Shown here piece by piece: positions 17,162 to 26,769 of a stretch of DNA of 64,000 nt. Source of the DNA: Hyphomicrobiales bacterium (GTDB lineage: Bacteria; Pseudomonadota; Alphaproteobacteria; Rhizobiales; Rhizobiaceae). Made by a program: the position numbers and the translations under genes. The notes under the pieces were generated by a model. The model was not told where the DNA came from and did not search any database. It was given only the letters and a program-made list of their open reading frames with translations. Every line of letters starts with the position of its first letter. Position 1 is the stretch's first letter. The stretch covers positions 1 through 64,000 of the forward strand of contig UCJH01000018.1 in the NCBI GenBank assembly GCA_900472785.1. Direction: 5' to 3'.

Positions 17162-17887
17162 TTGCCTGACCTGCACTACGAAGAACCGGCGCTTGCGGAG
17201 CTCTACGATCTCGACAGCGGCTGGTCGATCGACCGGGATTTCTATTTGGCTCTGGCCGGGCCGGAGCGCAGGCGCATTCTCGATCTCGCATGCGGCACAG
17301 GTCTCCTGTGCGACGCCTATGCCGACAGGGGACACTCGGTCACCGGGGTCGATCCCGCCCGGGCCATGCTCGACATCGCCCGGCAGAAACCCAACGGCGC
17401 CGGGATCGACTGGGTGCAGGCGACCGCCCAGACTTTCCGTTCCAAGGAACGTTTCGACCTGATCGTCATGACCGGCAACGCCTTCCAGGTTTTCCTCGAT
17501 GACGCGGATATCCTCGCCGTCTTTGCGACCATGCGGGACCATCTCGCCGAAAACGGATTGATCGCGTTCGAAAGCCGAAATCCGGCGATCGACTGGCCGA
17601 TACGCTGGAACAAGGATGTCGACCTCAAGGTGGACGGCAGCGTCGTGCGCCAGTCGCGCCGGGTCACGGCGATGACGGATGGGCGTATCGCCTTCGACAC
17701 CCATTACGCACTGCCCGATCGAACGCTCGTCTCCTCCAGCGAATTGCTGTTCCTGTCGAAAGCGGAGATCGAAGAGCGCCTGAAAGCATCGGGCCTGCGG
17801 GTGGAAGCGGTCTATGGGGATTGGCTGTCCCAGCCTTTCGACCCGGCCGTTTCCGAGGAAATGGTCTTCATCGCCAAGGCCGCATAG
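17162..17887 (+). CDS. Class I SAM-dependent methyltransferase
   Basis: A 241-residue soluble methyltransferase. Motif I ILDLACGTGLL is at about residues 40-50, an acidic motif II GVDPARAMLDIAR follows, and FDLIVMTGNAFQVFLDD is motif IV. The best start is a TTG at 17,162 preceded by GGGAG at a good distance; no in-frame ATG gives the full fold, and an extension to TTG 17,105 adds residues without similarity. The substrate is unknown. It lies 54 bases before the nucleotidase gene on the same strand. Confidence 0.85.
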   Translation: MPDLHYEEPALAELYDLDSGWSIDRDFYLALAGPERRRILDLACGTGLLCDAYADRGHSVTGVDPARAMLDIARQKPNGAGIDWVQATAQTFRSKERFDLIVMTGNAFQVFLDDADILAVFATMRDHLAENGLIAFESRNPAIDWPIRWNKDVDLKVDGSVVRQSRRVTAMTDGRIAFDTHYALPDRTLVSSSELLFLSKAEIEERLKASGLRVEAVYGDWLSQPFDPAVSEEMVFIAKAA

Positions 17888-17941
17888 CCATGACCAAGCT
17901 TTTCCTTTTGCGTCTGCCATGACGCATGGCATAAGTCGCCC

Positions 17942-18655
17942 ATGAAAAATATCGACCGCCTGCCGACCAAAGCCGACTTCGCCCATGTCACCGACTGGGT
18001 GTTCGACCTCGACAACACGCTCTATCCGCATCACGTCAATCTGTTCTCGCAGATCGACCGCAACATGACGGCCTATGTGGCTGCGCTTTTGACGCTCGAC
18101 CCGGCGGATGCAAAGGCACTGCAGAAACAGTATTATCGCGACCACGGCACCACCCTGCAGGGCCTGATGCTGCATCACGGCATCGATCCCAACGACTTCC
18201 TCGAAAAGGCGCACGCCATCGACTACGAGGTCGTGCCGGCTGATCCCGCCCTTGGCGAGGCCATCAAGGCCCTGCCCGGCCGCAAGTTCATCTTCACCAA
18301 TGGCAGCGTCAAACATGCGGAAATGACCGCCCGCCGGCTCGGCATCCTCGATCATTTCGACGACATCTTCGACATCGTCGCCGCCGATTTCGTGCCGAAG
18401 CCTGCCGGCGACACCTATGACAAGTTCATGAGCCTGCACCGCGTCGATACCAAGCGCGCCGCCATGTTCGAGGACCTGCCGCGCAATCTGGTCGTTCCGA
18501 AAGCGCTGGGCATGAAGACGGTGCTGCTCGTGCCGCGCAATTTCGAATATGAATTTGCCGAGGCCTGGGAAAAAAGCTCGGATACGGATGAGCAGGCAGA
18601 CTTCGTCACCGAAGACCTGGCCGGCTTCCTGAAGCGGCTGCTTTCGGATACGTGA
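17942..18655 (+). CDS. HAD-family pyrimidine 5'-nucleotidase
   Basis: A 237-residue haloacid-dehalogenase-fold phosphatase of the Sdt1-like pyrimidine 5'-nucleotidase group. The nucleophile motif is FDLDNTLYP with Asp22 and Asp24, motif II is IFTNGSVKHAE, and motif III/IV is KPAGDTYDKF with MFEDLPRNLVVPKALGM. Such enzymes dephosphorylate pyrimidine nucleoside monophosphates. A similar gene lies between argB and dapD in many Rhizobiaceae, so this position is usual. The length and start fit the family. Confidence 0.9.
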   Translation: MKNIDRLPTKADFAHVTDWVFDLDNTLYPHHVNLFSQIDRNMTAYVAALLTLDPADAKALQKQYYRDHGTTLQGLMLHHGIDPNDFLEKAHAIDYEVVPADPALGEAIKALPGRKFIFTNGSVKHAEMTARRLGILDHFDDIFDIVAADFVPKPAGDTYDKFMSLHRVDTKRAAMFEDLPRNLVVPKALGMKTVLLVPRNFEYEFAEAWEKSSDTDEQADFVTEDLAGFLKRLLSDT

Positions 18656-18802
18656 GCGCAACGGACAGATACATCCGGCACCGTTTCGCCACGGAAAAAT
18701 CCCTTTAAGGTCAAAGACTTAAATTACCAAAGTTTAACTGGCCGGCCGGGCCGGTTCGCGTATGCTTTCGTTCAGGGATACCGATCACTGAAAGGAAACA
18801 TC

Positions 18803-19324
18803 ATGCAGAAGCAGCCTATCATCCTGGGTTTCGTTGCCGTTGCCATAGCGCTTACGAGCTTTTCCGCCTCCTCCTACGCCGCCCGGCAGGAGCTGGCGCC
18901 GGAACAGCGCGCCGCTTTGATGGTCAAGCGGCTGGATACCAACAAGGACAGCAAGATCTCTCTCGAGGAAATGCAGGCCAGCGTCTCGACGGTTTTCAAA
19001 ACCGTGGATGCCGACAAAAACGGCGAGATTTCGCGCGACGAGATCAAGGCCCGCCGCGAAGCCTTCCGCGATGCCCGCAAGGCATGGCGCGAAGCCAAAA
19101 ACGAAAGCGGCGCCGACAAGGACAAGGCGATGGAAGCGCTGAAGGCCGCGCGCCCGGGCATGCTGCCCGGCTTGCGGCACAAGGGCTTCCAGCGCGCCGA
19201 CACCGACGGGAACGGCGCGCTGAGCCTGGCCGAAGTCGCCGGTCTCACGGAGACGATATTCAAGCGCCGCGACAAGAATGCCGACGGCTTCATCGATGCT
19301 TCGGATTTCAAGAAGACGATTTGA
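18803..19324 (+). CDS. Secreted EF-hand calcium-binding protein
   Basis: A 173-residue protein with a signal peptide (about residues 1-26, ending SSYA/A) and four canonical EF-hand loops: residues 45-56, 69-80, 133-144 and 157-168, each of the form DxDxDGxxxxxE with few deviations. The two pairs are joined by a charged helix rich in Lys, Arg and Ala. It is probably a periplasmic calcium sensor or buffer; its partner is unknown. GAAAGGAAAC precedes the ATG. The upstream gap of 147 bases holds a GC palindrome at about 18,741-18,753. Confidence 0.92.
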   Translation: MQKQPIILGFVAVAIALTSFSASSYAARQELAPEQRAALMVKRLDTNKDSKISLEEMQASVSTVFKTVDADKNGEISRDEIKARREAFRDARKAWREAKNESGADKDKAMEALKAARPGMLPGLRHKGFQRADTDGNGALSLAEVAGLTETIFKRRDKNADGFIDASDFKKTI

Positions 19325-19458
19325 CGACCAGACGCCCTCAGGCAAGATTTTTTCAAGGCGGCGATGCACCATCGTCGCCTTGACCCTATATCTCTCCGCA
19401 ATACCCCTCACGATCATTGTCGGGTTTTGCCCGCGTCGCAGCAATACGGAGAGAACCC

Positions 19459-20505
19459 ATGCGCTACAACCAGCTCGGCAATACCGGCCTTTTCGTTTCG
19501 GAACTGTGCCTCGGCACCATGACGTTCGGCGCAGCCGGCGACGGCATGTGGGGTTCGATCGCCGATGTCGACCAGACGGCTGCCGATCGCATCGTCGGGG
19601 ACGCGCTGGCGGCCGGGGTCAACTTCATCGATACGGCCGACGTCTACTCCTTCGGTGATTCCGAGCGGCTGCTCGGCCAGGCGCTGCGAAACCTGTCCGT
19701 GCCACGCAAGGACGTGGTGATCGCCACCAAGGTCTACGGACAGATGGGCGACAAGCCGAACGACCGCGGCGCGTCGCGCGGCCACATCATGGATTCGGTC
19801 GAGGCGAGCCTTGAGCGCCTGCAGACGGACCATATCGATCTCTACCAGATCCACGCGACCGATACCGTCACCCCGATCGACGAAACGCTGCGCGCGCTGG
19901 ACGATCTCGTTTCCCGCGGCCTTGTGCGCTATGCCGGCGTCTCCAACTGGCATGCCGCGCGCATCGCCAAAGCGCTCGGTATATCGGAGCGCAAGGGCTA
20001 CGCCCGGTTCGAGACCGTACAGGCCTATTACTCGATCGCCGGCCGCGACATCGAGCGCGAGATCGTGCCGCTGCTCAATGACGAGAAGATGGGCCTGATG
20101 GTCTGGTCGCCGCTTGCCGGCGGATTGCTTTCGGGGAAATACGGCCCCGGCGCACCCGGCAACGGCGAGGGGCGGCGCGCCAATTTCGACTTCCCGCCGG
20201 TCAACAAGGACCGCGCCTGGGACTGCGTCGCGGCGATGCGTCCGATCGCGGACAAGCACGGCGCCAGCGTTGCCGAGGTGGCGCTCGCCTATATCCTCGC
20301 CAAGCCCTTCGTGACCAGCGTGATCATCGGCGCCAAGCGGATCGAGCAACTGCAGGAAAACCTGAAGGCCGTGACGCTGAGGCTCGATGCGGATGACCTG
20401 GCGTCCCTCGATGCCGTCAGCGCGCTGCCGCCCGAATATCCCGGCTGGATGGTCGAGCGCCAGAACGGCACGCGCCGTCCCGGGCCTTTCGAACCGAAGG
20501 CGTGA
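19459..20505 (+). CDS. Aldo/keto reductase
   Basis: A 348-residue NADPH-dependent oxidoreductase of the Tas/YajO-like branch. The catalytic residues are Asp58 and Tyr63 (NFIDTADVY), Lys91 (IATKVYG) and His132 (LYQIHATD); the cofactor-binding end has FVTSVIIGAKRIEQLQEN. GGAGAGAA lies just before the ATG at 19,459. It is distinct from the aldo/keto reductase at 707-1693 (longer by 20 residues, different N-terminus MRYNQLGNTG). The substrate is unknown. Confidence 0.93.
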   Translation: MRYNQLGNTGLFVSELCLGTMTFGAAGDGMWGSIADVDQTAADRIVGDALAAGVNFIDTADVYSFGDSERLLGQALRNLSVPRKDVVIATKVYGQMGDKPNDRGASRGHIMDSVEASLERLQTDHIDLYQIHATDTVTPIDETLRALDDLVSRGLVRYAGVSNWHAARIAKALGISERKGYARFETVQAYYSIAGRDIEREIVPLLNDEKMGLMVWSPLAGGLLSGKYGPGAPGNGEGRRANFDFPPVNKDRAWDCVAAMRPIADKHGASVAEVALAYILAKPFVTSVIIGAKRIEQLQENLKAVTLRLDADDLASLDAVSALPPEYPGWMVERQNGTRRPGPFEPKA

Positions 20506-20564
20506 ACGCGCCCAAAAAGTGGGGCTTGCAAAACAGCGGCGCTTGCTAGAACGAATACTGTCAC

Positions 20565-21737
20565 ATGAAATTCGAAAGCGCTCCCTTGCATAACGACCCG
20601 ACCGCAGCCGTCCAAATCATTGCCGAGATCAGCGTCGTGCCGACCATTCTCGATGTCGTCTGCGCGACGACGGGAATGGGCTTTGCCGCCGTGGCGCGGG
20701 TGACGGAGGATCGCTGGATTGCCTGTGGCGTACGCGACGACGTCCAGTTCGGCCTGCAGCCCGGCGGCGAATTGAAGATCGAGACGACCATTTGCAACGA
20801 GATCCGCCAGCATCATCAGATCGTCGTGATCGATAACGTCGACAAGGATCCGCTTTACGCAAGTCACCACACCCCGGCGATCTACGGTTTGCAAAGCTAT
20901 ATATCGATGCCGATCCTGCTCAAGGACGGGTCCTTCTTCGGAACGCTCTGCGCGATCGACACAAAACCAAAGACGTTGAACACGCCGGAAATCATCGGCA
21001 TGTTCAAGCTGTTCGCCGAACTGATCGCCTTTCACCTCGATGCCTATCAGCGCCTTGACCAGGAGCGCCAGGGCAGCGAGTTGCGGGAACAGTTCATCGC
21101 CGTCCTTGGCCACGACCTGCGCAACCCGCTGGCCTCGCTCGACGCCGGTACCCGCATGCTCCAGCGTTCGGCGACGGACGACAAGGCGGTGTCGGTGCTG
21201 CGCCTGATGCGCAGCAGCATCTCGCGCATGTCCGGCCTGATCGACAACGTGCTGGACTTTGCGCGCGGGCGCATGGGCGGCGGCTTCGCGCTTGAGCAGG
21301 CGGACCGCGTCCCGCTGCGGCCGGTGATGGAGCATGTGATTGCCGAACTGCGCATGGCGCATCCGGAACGCCGGATCGTCGCCGAGCTGAGCGATGCCCT
21401 CGTGCGTTGCGACGAAGGCCGCATCGGCCAGCTGTTGTCCAACCTGCTCGCCAATGCGCTGACCCATGGTGCCGAAGACGGTGCAATCCGCGTTCGGTCG
21501 GACATTGTCGACGACGCGTTCATGCTCTCGGTGAGCAATTCGGGCGAACCGATTCCGCAGGAAAAGATAGGCGACCTCTTCAAACCCTTTTTCCGCGGCG
21601 AGCCGAACTCCGGCCAGCAGGGTCTTGGCCTCGGTCTTTACATCGTCTCGGAAATTACCAAGGCGCACAACGGCACGCTGTCCGTAACATCGACTCCGGA
21701 AGAAACCTGTTTCACCGTCAGGATTCCGCTTTATTAG
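20565..21737 (+). CDS. Soluble GAF-domain sensor histidine kinase
   Basis: A 390-residue cytoplasmic kinase without membrane helices. A GAF sensor domain covers about residues 15-160 (with TTICNEIRQHHQ and SYISMPILLKDGSFFGTLCAID). A dimerisation domain follows with His183 in LGHDLRNPLASL. The ATPase domain carries the N box LLSNLLANALTHG and the G boxes NSGEPIP and GLGLGLYIVSEI. The GAF type resembles phytochrome-like or redox-sensing sensors, but no chromophore Cys is clear. No response regulator is adjacent. It follows the aldo/keto reductase by 59 bases. Confidence 0.92.
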   Translation: MKFESAPLHNDPTAAVQIIAEISVVPTILDVVCATTGMGFAAVARVTEDRWIACGVRDDVQFGLQPGGELKIETTICNEIRQHHQIVVIDNVDKDPLYASHHTPAIYGLQSYISMPILLKDGSFFGTLCAIDTKPKTLNTPEIIGMFKLFAELIAFHLDAYQRLDQERQGSELREQFIAVLGHDLRNPLASLDAGTRMLQRSATDDKAVSVLRLMRSSISRMSGLIDNVLDFARGRMGGGFALEQADRVPLRPVMEHVIAELRMAHPERRIVAELSDALVRCDEGRIGQLLSNLLANALTHGAEDGAIRVRSDIVDDAFMLSVSNSGEPIPQEKIGDLFKPFFRGEPNSGQQGLGLGLYIVSEITKAHNGTLSVTSTPEETCFTVRIPLY

Positions 21738-21756
21738 GTGAAGGACAACTCCGGGC

Positions 21757-22146
21757 TCAACCCGAGGGTCCGTTGTGCAGGCTGCCGAATTCGTTTTTCC
21801 CGGCCGTGCCCGGCCAGATGCACAGGGCGAGAAACATCACAGGGCTGATCACGGGAATGAACAGGCAGAGCGCGGCGGCACCCGGATAGCCGATGTCGTG
21901 GAGACGCTTGACCGTCAGCAGGAAGATCGATGCCGTCGAGGCAAGCGCACAGACGATCAGCGCCAGCGTCCAGAGGGCGAGCGCCACGTCCGCATCCTGA
22001 TTGGCGAACATGCGGCTGATGACGAAGCCCGTGAGACACAGCCAGTATAGCCACGCCATGAGATACAGCTGGCGGCCGATGCGCCCGGAGGGACTGAAAA
22101 ACAACCAGCTGACGGTTGGCTCACGCCCCTCCGCGCCCATGGACAT
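21757..22146 (-). CDS. DUF805 family membrane protein
   Basis: A 129-residue protein with four likely membrane helices (about residues 27-47, 55-76, 86-105 and 108-122) and the DUF805 motif pattern: FFSPSGRIGRQLY at the N-terminus and TVKRLHDIGYPG in the middle. The ATG at 22,146 overlaps the dapD stop as TGATG, so it is translationally coupled to dapD; an ATG six bases on is an alternative. No function is established for the family. Convergent with the GAF histidine kinase. Confidence 0.83.
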   Translation of the reverse strand: MSMGAEGREPTVSWLFFSPSGRIGRQLYLMAWLYWLCLTGFVISRMFANQDADVALALWTLALIVCALASTASIFLLTVKRLHDIGYPGAAALCLFIPVISPVMFLALCIWPGTAGKNEFGSLHNGPSG

Positions 22147-23003
22147 CAATCCCGCAGCAGTTCGTTGATGCCGGTCTTGGAGCGGGTCTTCTCGTCGACG
22201 CGCTTGACGATGACCGCGCAATAGAGGTTCGGGGCGGCGAGGCCATTCGGCATCACGGCGCCGGAGCCCATCGAGCCCGCGACGACGACCGAATAGGGCG
22301 GCACTTCGCCATAGGTCACTTCGCCGGTGGCGCGATCGACGATCTTGGTCGACTTGCCGATGAACACGCCCATGCCGAGCACAGACCCTTCGCGCACGAT
22401 GCAGCCCTCGACGACTTCCGAGCGGGCGCCGATGAAGCAATTGTCCTCGATGATCGTCGGGCCGGCCTGCATCGGCTCCAGCACGCCGCCGATGCCGACG
22501 CCACCGGAGAGATGCACGTGTTTGCCGATCTGCGCGCAGGAACCGACCGTCGCCCAGGTATCGACCATCGTGCCCTCGCCGACATAGGCACCGAGATTGA
22601 CGAAGGACGGCATTAGAATAGCGTTGGGCGCGATATAGGCCGAGCGGCGGACAATCGCGTTCGGCACGGCGCGGAAACCGGCTTTTTCGAATTCATTGGC
22701 GCTCCAGCCGTCGAACTTCGACGGCACCTTGTCCCACCAGGACGCTTCGCCGGGGCCGCCCTTGACGATTTCCATCGGGTTGAGCCGGAAGGACAGGAGC
22801 ACGGCCTTTTTCAGCCACTGATTGACGGTCCAGTTGCCGTCCGCGCCCTTTTCGGCGACACGCACCTTGCCCGCGTCAAGGAGGTTCAGCGCCGTCTCGA
22901 CGGCGTCGCGCACTTCGCCCTTCGTGCCGGTGCTGACGGTGTCGCGGTTGTCGAAAGCCGCGTCGATGGTCTGCGAAAGAGAGGCGAGATCGTGGGTCGT
23001 CAT
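22146..23003 (-). CDS. dapD: 2,3,4,5-tetrahydropyridine-2,6-dicarboxylate N-succinyltransferase
   Basis: A 285-residue trimeric acyltransferase of the succinylase route to diaminopimelate and lysine. The N-terminal alpha domain is followed by a left-handed beta helix of hexapeptide repeats (about residues 105-235) with [38 protein letters not shown] and [14 protein letters not shown]. The length is that of the family. It is followed, with one base of overlap, by the DUF805 gene. dapE of the same pathway lies 1.2 kb away on the opposite strand. Confidence 0.98.
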   Translation of the reverse strand: MTTHDLASLSQTIDAAFDNRDTVSTGTKGEVRDAVETALNLLDAGKVRVAEKGADGNWTVNQWLKKAVLLSFRLNPMEIVKGGPGEASWWDKVPSKFDGWSANEFEKAGFRAVPNAIVRRSAYIAPNAILMPSFVNLGAYVGEGTMVDTWATVGSCAQIGKHVHLSGGVGIGGVLEPMQAGPTIIEDNCFIGARSEVVEGCIVREGSVLGMGVFIGKSTKIVDRATGEVTYGEVPPYSVVVAGSMGSGAVMPNGLAAPNLYCAVIVKRVDEKTRSKTGINELLRD

Positions 23004-23038
23004 CGGAATTCCTTAAACTTCGGCGTTTATCGTCAAAT

Positions 23039-23091
23039 GCTCTAGAGCATGATCCCGGAAAATTGAAGAGATTTTCAGCTCCGGTCATCGG
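23039..23091. repeat. Decayed rhizobial intergenic repeat (TCTAGAGCATGATC type)
   Basis: The palindrome GCTCTAGAGC at 23,039-23,048 runs into GAGCATGATCCCGGAAAA, the start of a repeat commonly seen between genes in Rhizobiaceae; the opposite arm (to about 23,091) pairs only partly. It lies upstream of dapD and of the LOG-like gene. Identification is from memory of the motif; copy number cannot be checked here. Confidence 0.45.
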
Positions 23092-23211
23092 CTCGGACAC
23101 CGTCGTGTCACAGGCGGCCTGCAGATGATCGCATCTGTTGCATCGTGTGGAGAGAATAGGAGCATCCGGCAGCGATGACCATCTGCCGGATTGCGTCAGG
23201 GAAAATGAAAT

Positions 23212-24111
23212 ATGGCACGAATGAAAAAGCGGAACCTGCGGCGCAAGGATGGGGTCTGGGACCCGTTGGCCAACAGCGCCCATGACCGCCACCGCGCGGC
23301 GGGTGTGCCGCAGACCCCGCAATCCATGTCGCCGGCCTATCGCCTCGCCTATGCCGACGACGACTTCCTCTGCCGCGAGGAACTGCGCCCGGTGCGGCTG
23401 CAACTGGAACTGCTGAAGACCGAGATGATTCTGGCGGAGCGCGGCATCAAATCCACCATCGTCCTGTTCGGCGGCGCGCGCATCCCGGAACCCGGCGGCG
23501 ACGCTTGGGCGGCGAAAAACGAGACGCAGCGCAAGAACCTGACGGCGGCCTCGGTCTATTACGACGAGGCGCGAAAATTCGCCCGGCTGACCTCCCTGCA
23601 TTCGGCGCAGTCGGACCACAAGGAATTCGTCATCGTCACCGGCGGCGGGCCTGGCGTGATGGAGGCCGGCAACCGCGGGGCTGCGGAAGTCGACGCGCCG
23701 TCAATCGGGCTCAACATCGTGCTTCCGCATGAGCAGGCGCCGAACCGCTACGTGACGCCGGAGCTGTCCTTCAACTTCCATTATTTCGCGATCCGCAAGA
23801 TGCATTTCCTGCTGCGCGCCAAGGCCGTGGTCGTCTTTCCAGGCGGTTTTGGAACACTTGACGAGTTGTTCGAGACCATCACGCTGATGCAGACCGGGCG
23901 CATGGCGCTGGTGCCGCTGATCCTGTTCGGGGAAAAGTTCTGGCGCACCATCGTCAATTTCGAGGCGCTCGCCGATTTCGGAACGATCGCACCCAATGAC
24001 ATCAACCTCGTCCAGTTCGTCGAAACGGCGGATCAGGCCTGGGACATCATCTCGAAATTCTATGCGACCGTCGATCCGGCCAGCGTGCCGGTGGCATCGG
24101 GCGAACGATGA
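23212..24111 (+). CDS. LOG-family protein (TIGR00730-like)
   Basis: A 299-residue Rossmann-fold protein of the LOG family (formerly called lysine decarboxylase-like). The glycine-rich GGGPGVMEAGNRGA starts at residue 144 and the signature PGGFGTLDE is at 210-218. Characterised members are cytokinin riboside 5'-monophosphate phosphoribohydrolases or AMP/CMP nucleosidases. This one has an N-terminal extension of about 70 residues with KKRNLRRKDG, as in the larger type, so the exact substrate is uncertain. AGGGAAAA precedes the ATG by about ten bases. It lies between dapD and dapE as in related genomes. Confidence 0.88.
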   Translation: MARMKKRNLRRKDGVWDPLANSAHDRHRAAGVPQTPQSMSPAYRLAYADDDFLCREELRPVRLQLELLKTEMILAERGIKSTIVLFGGARIPEPGGDAWAAKNETQRKNLTAASVYYDEARKFARLTSLHSAQSDHKEFVIVTGGGPGVMEAGNRGAAEVDAPSIGLNIVLPHEQAPNRYVTPELSFNFHYFAIRKMHFLLRAKAVVVFPGGFGTLDELFETITLMQTGRMALVPLILFGEKFWRTIVNFEALADFGTIAPNDINLVQFVETADQAWDIISKFYATVDPASVPVASGER

Positions 24112-24221
24112 ACGGTCTTGCGACCGGGGGGCATAGCCAGCCCTGCCCGGTTGCCGGTCGGAGCGGCATGACCCGGTGACAGCCTCGTCATGATCGGCTA
24201 AACCATGCGCCGAAGACAAAC

Positions 24222-25430
24222 ATGGCATCCGCTTTCATGACCCCCACCGATCCGATCGCCAATCTCGCCACGCTGATCCGCTGCCCCTCCGTCACCCCTG
24301 CCGAAGGCGGGGCACTCTCGGCGCTGGACGCCATGCTGACGCCGCTCGGCTTTGCCTGCGACCGCGTCACGGCGACGGAACCCGGCACACCCGATATAGA
24401 AAATCTCTATGCCCGGCTGGGTACGCAGGGGCCGCACCTGATGTTCGCGGGCCATACCGACGTGGTACCGGTCGGCGACGAGGCCGCCTGGACCCACGGG
24501 CCGTTTTCGGCTGAAATCGCCGATGGCCAGATGTACGGCCGCGGCGCCGTCGACATGAAGGGCGGCATTGCCTGTTTTGCGGCAGCCGTTGCCCGCCACA
24601 TCGAAAAGCATGGCCCGCCGAAGGGCTCGATCTCGTTTCTGATCACCGGCGACGAGGAAGGCCCGGCGATCAACGGCACGACCAAGCTGCTGGAATGGGC
24701 GGTCGCCAGGGGCGAACGCTGGGATGCCTGCATCGTCGGCGAACCGACCAATCCGGACCAACTTGGCGACATGATCAAGATCGGCCGGCGCGGCTCGCTT
24801 TCGGGCACGATCACGGTGCATGGCGTCCAGGGGCATGCGGCCTATCCGCATCTGGCCGACAGCCCGGTGCGCGGTATCCTGCAACTGACGCAGGCGCTGA
24901 TGGACCCGCCTTTCGACGCCGGTACCCATGATTTCCAGCCATCCAATCTCGAAGTCACGACGATCGATGTGGGCAACAGGGCGGTCAACGTCATCCCGGC
25001 ACGCGCAACGGCAAGCTTCAACATCCGCTTCAACGACACCTGGAGCGCCGACAGCCTGAAGGCCGAGATCATCGCCCGCCTCGACCGTGCCGCAGCCGAC
25101 GGGCTCTTGCGGCCCGGACGCCAACCGGTCGCCTATGATCTCGTCTGGAACGAGCGGCCGAGCCATGTTTTCCTGACGCGCAATAATGGTTTGATCTCCT
25201 CCCTCTCCGGCGCGATTGCCAATGTCACCGGACGCGAGCCGAAACTATCGACTACAGGCGGAACCTCGGATGCGCGGTTCATCAAGGATTATTGCCCGGT
25301 CGTCGAATTCGGGCTGGTCGGCCAGACCATGCACATGGTCGACGAGCGCGTGGAGATCGCCGATCTCGAGACCTTGACGGCGATCTATGAAACCTTTCTC
25401 GAACGCTGGTTCGGCGATGCCGCAGTTTGA
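24222..25430 (+). CDS. dapE: Succinyl-diaminopimelate desuccinylase
   Basis: A 402-residue zinc metallohydrolase (M20 family) that releases succinate from N-succinyl-LL-diaminopimelate in lysine and peptidoglycan synthesis. The metal ligands lie in [19 protein letters not shown] and TGDEEGPA; the C-terminal ligand is in [11 protein letters not shown] dimerisation domain is inserted at about residues 190-305. The start may be 24,222 or 24,237 (MTPTDPI), neither with a strong ribosome site. The 3' end overlaps the next gene by 14 bases. Confidence 0.97.
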   Translation: MASAFMTPTDPIANLATLIRCPSVTPAEGGALSALDAMLTPLGFACDRVTATEPGTPDIENLYARLGTQGPHLMFAGHTDVVPVGDEAAWTHGPFSAEIADGQMYGRGAVDMKGGIACFAAAVARHIEKHGPPKGSISFLITGDEEGPAINGTTKLLEWAVARGERWDACIVGEPTNPDQLGDMIKIGRRGSLSGTITVHGVQGHAAYPHLADSPVRGILQLTQALMDPPFDAGTHDFQPSNLEVTTIDVGNRAVNVIPARATASFNIRFNDTWSADSLKAEIIARLDRAAADGLLRPGRQPVAYDLVWNERPSHVFLTRNNGLISSLSGAIANVTGREPKLSTTGGTSDARFIKDYCPVVEFGLVGQTMHMVDERVEIADLETLTAIYETFLERWFGDAAV

Positions 25431-26013
25431 GGAAATCAGCATCTACCTGAAGGGCCTATGGCTGCTGGTTTCGGGAAAACCCGAAGGCCTGCAGTGGCTC
25501 GATCTCAGCGTCACCGGCGTCTGGCGATCCTTCGCCGCGATCCTCTGGTGCCTGCCGGCCATGGCCGTCAGTTGGGCAGGCTGGCGCCTGTTTTATCTTA
25601 CCAACATGCCGCCGGGAACCGAGACCGGCATCCTGTTCATCGCAAAGCTGCTGGTGATCGATCTGGTCGCCTGGATTTTTCCGCTGGCCCTGATTGCCAT
25701 CCTGGCCAAGCCTCTCGGCTATGACGGCGATCTTGCCGCCATCATCGTCTCCAGCAACTGGATATCGTTGCCGCTTTCCTATGTCACAGCGGCGCCGGCG
25801 GCGGTCCGGCTTGTGCTGCCGGGAAGCGAAGGGTTCACCGGGCTGTTGTCGCTGATGTTCCTGATTATGGTTTTTGCCGTGATCTTCCGGCTGATGAAGA
25901 CCGTGACAAACAACCAGACACTGCTTGCGTCTGCGCTAACACTGATGCTTGTCCTGCCGGCCTTCATGATCGGCAACCGGCTGCAGACCTATTTCGGCCT
26001 GATGCCGGGATAG
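25417..26013 (+). CDS. Membrane protein of unknown function downstream of dapE
   Basis: A 198-residue protein with about five membrane helices, after a soluble N-terminal stretch ([20 protein letters not shown]) with an amphipathic look. I do not recognise a characterised family; the layout is like Yip1-type small membrane proteins, which is only a guess. The ATG at 25,417 overlaps the end of dapE by 14 bases, so the two are translated from one message. It is convergent with truA across a 12-base gap. Confidence 0.72.
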   Translation: MPQFEEISIYLKGLWLLVSGKPEGLQWLDLSVTGVWRSFAAILWCLPAMAVSWAGWRLFYLTNMPPGTETGILFIAKLLVIDLVAWIFPLALIAILAKPLGYDGDLAAIIVSSNWISLPLSYVTAAPAAVRLVLPGSEGFTGLLSLMFLIMVFAVIFRLMKTVTNNQTLLASALTLMLVLPAFMIGNRLQTYFGLMPG

Positions 26014-26025
26014 AGCATCGTTCCC

Positions 26026-26769
26026 TCAATAATCGACCTGCATGAAATAGAGCCCGTCCGGCGGCGCCACGGGGCCGCAGGCTTTTCGATCCTTTGCCTC
26101 AAGGGCGGCACGGACATCCTCCGGCGACCATTTCCCATCGCCGGCGAGCTTCAGCGTACCGGCAAAGGAACGGATCTGATTGTGCAGGAAACTCTGCGCC
26201 GTGGCGCGGATTTCGATGAGATCACCGTCCCGCGTCACATCCAGCCGATCGAGCGTGCGCACCGGGCTTTTGGCCTGGCAATGGGCGGAACGGAACGTCG
26301 TGAAATCATGCCGTCCGACCAGCATCTGGGCGGCCGCATGCATAGCCGCGTGATCGAGCGGCTTTGCCACCCACCACGCCCGTTTCGCCTCCAGGGCTAA
26401 GGGCGACCGGCGCGAGATGATGCGATAGAGATAGTGCCGGCGCAGCGCCGAGAAACGCGCGTCGAAATCCGGTGGAACTTCCATCGCCTCCAGGATGGAG
26501 ACGCGGTCGCTTGCCTGCCCAAGATAGGCATTCAGGGCATTGCGCAGGGTTTCCGGCTTCCACTGACGTTCGAGGTCCGCATGGGCGACCTGACCCCGCG
26601 CATGTACGCCGGAATCCGTGCGCCCGGCACCGCGGATCGAAACGGTTTCACCGGTCAGGCGGAAGATCGCCTGCTCAATGGCGCCCTGCACCGACGAGCC
26701 ATTGTCCTGTCGCTGCCAGCCGACATAGCGCGAGCCGTCATATTCGATGGTCATGCGGAAGCGTGGCAT
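26026..26769 (-). CDS. truA: tRNA pseudouridine(38-40) synthase
   Basis: A 247-residue enzyme that converts U38-U40 of tRNA anticodon arms to pseudouridine. The catalytic Asp52 lies in [10 protein letters not shown]-terminal [12 protein letters not shown] and C-terminal [13 protein letters not shown] are also family marks. Its ATG overlaps the fmt stop codon by one base (TGATG), so it is coupled to fmt. Downstream it meets the dapE transcript convergently. Confidence 0.98.
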   Translation of the reverse strand: MPRFRMTIEYDGSRYVGWQRQDNGSSVQGAIEQAIFRLTGETVSIRGAGRTDSGVHARGQVAHADLERQWKPETLRNALNAYLGQASDRVSILEAMEVPPDFDARFSALRRHYLYRIISRRSPLALEAKRAWWVAKPLDHAAMHAAAQMLVGRHDFTTFRSAHCQAKSPVRTLDRLDVTRDGDLIEIRATAQSFLHNQIRSFAGTLKLAGDGKWSPEDVRAALEAKDRKACGPVAPPDGLYFMQVDY

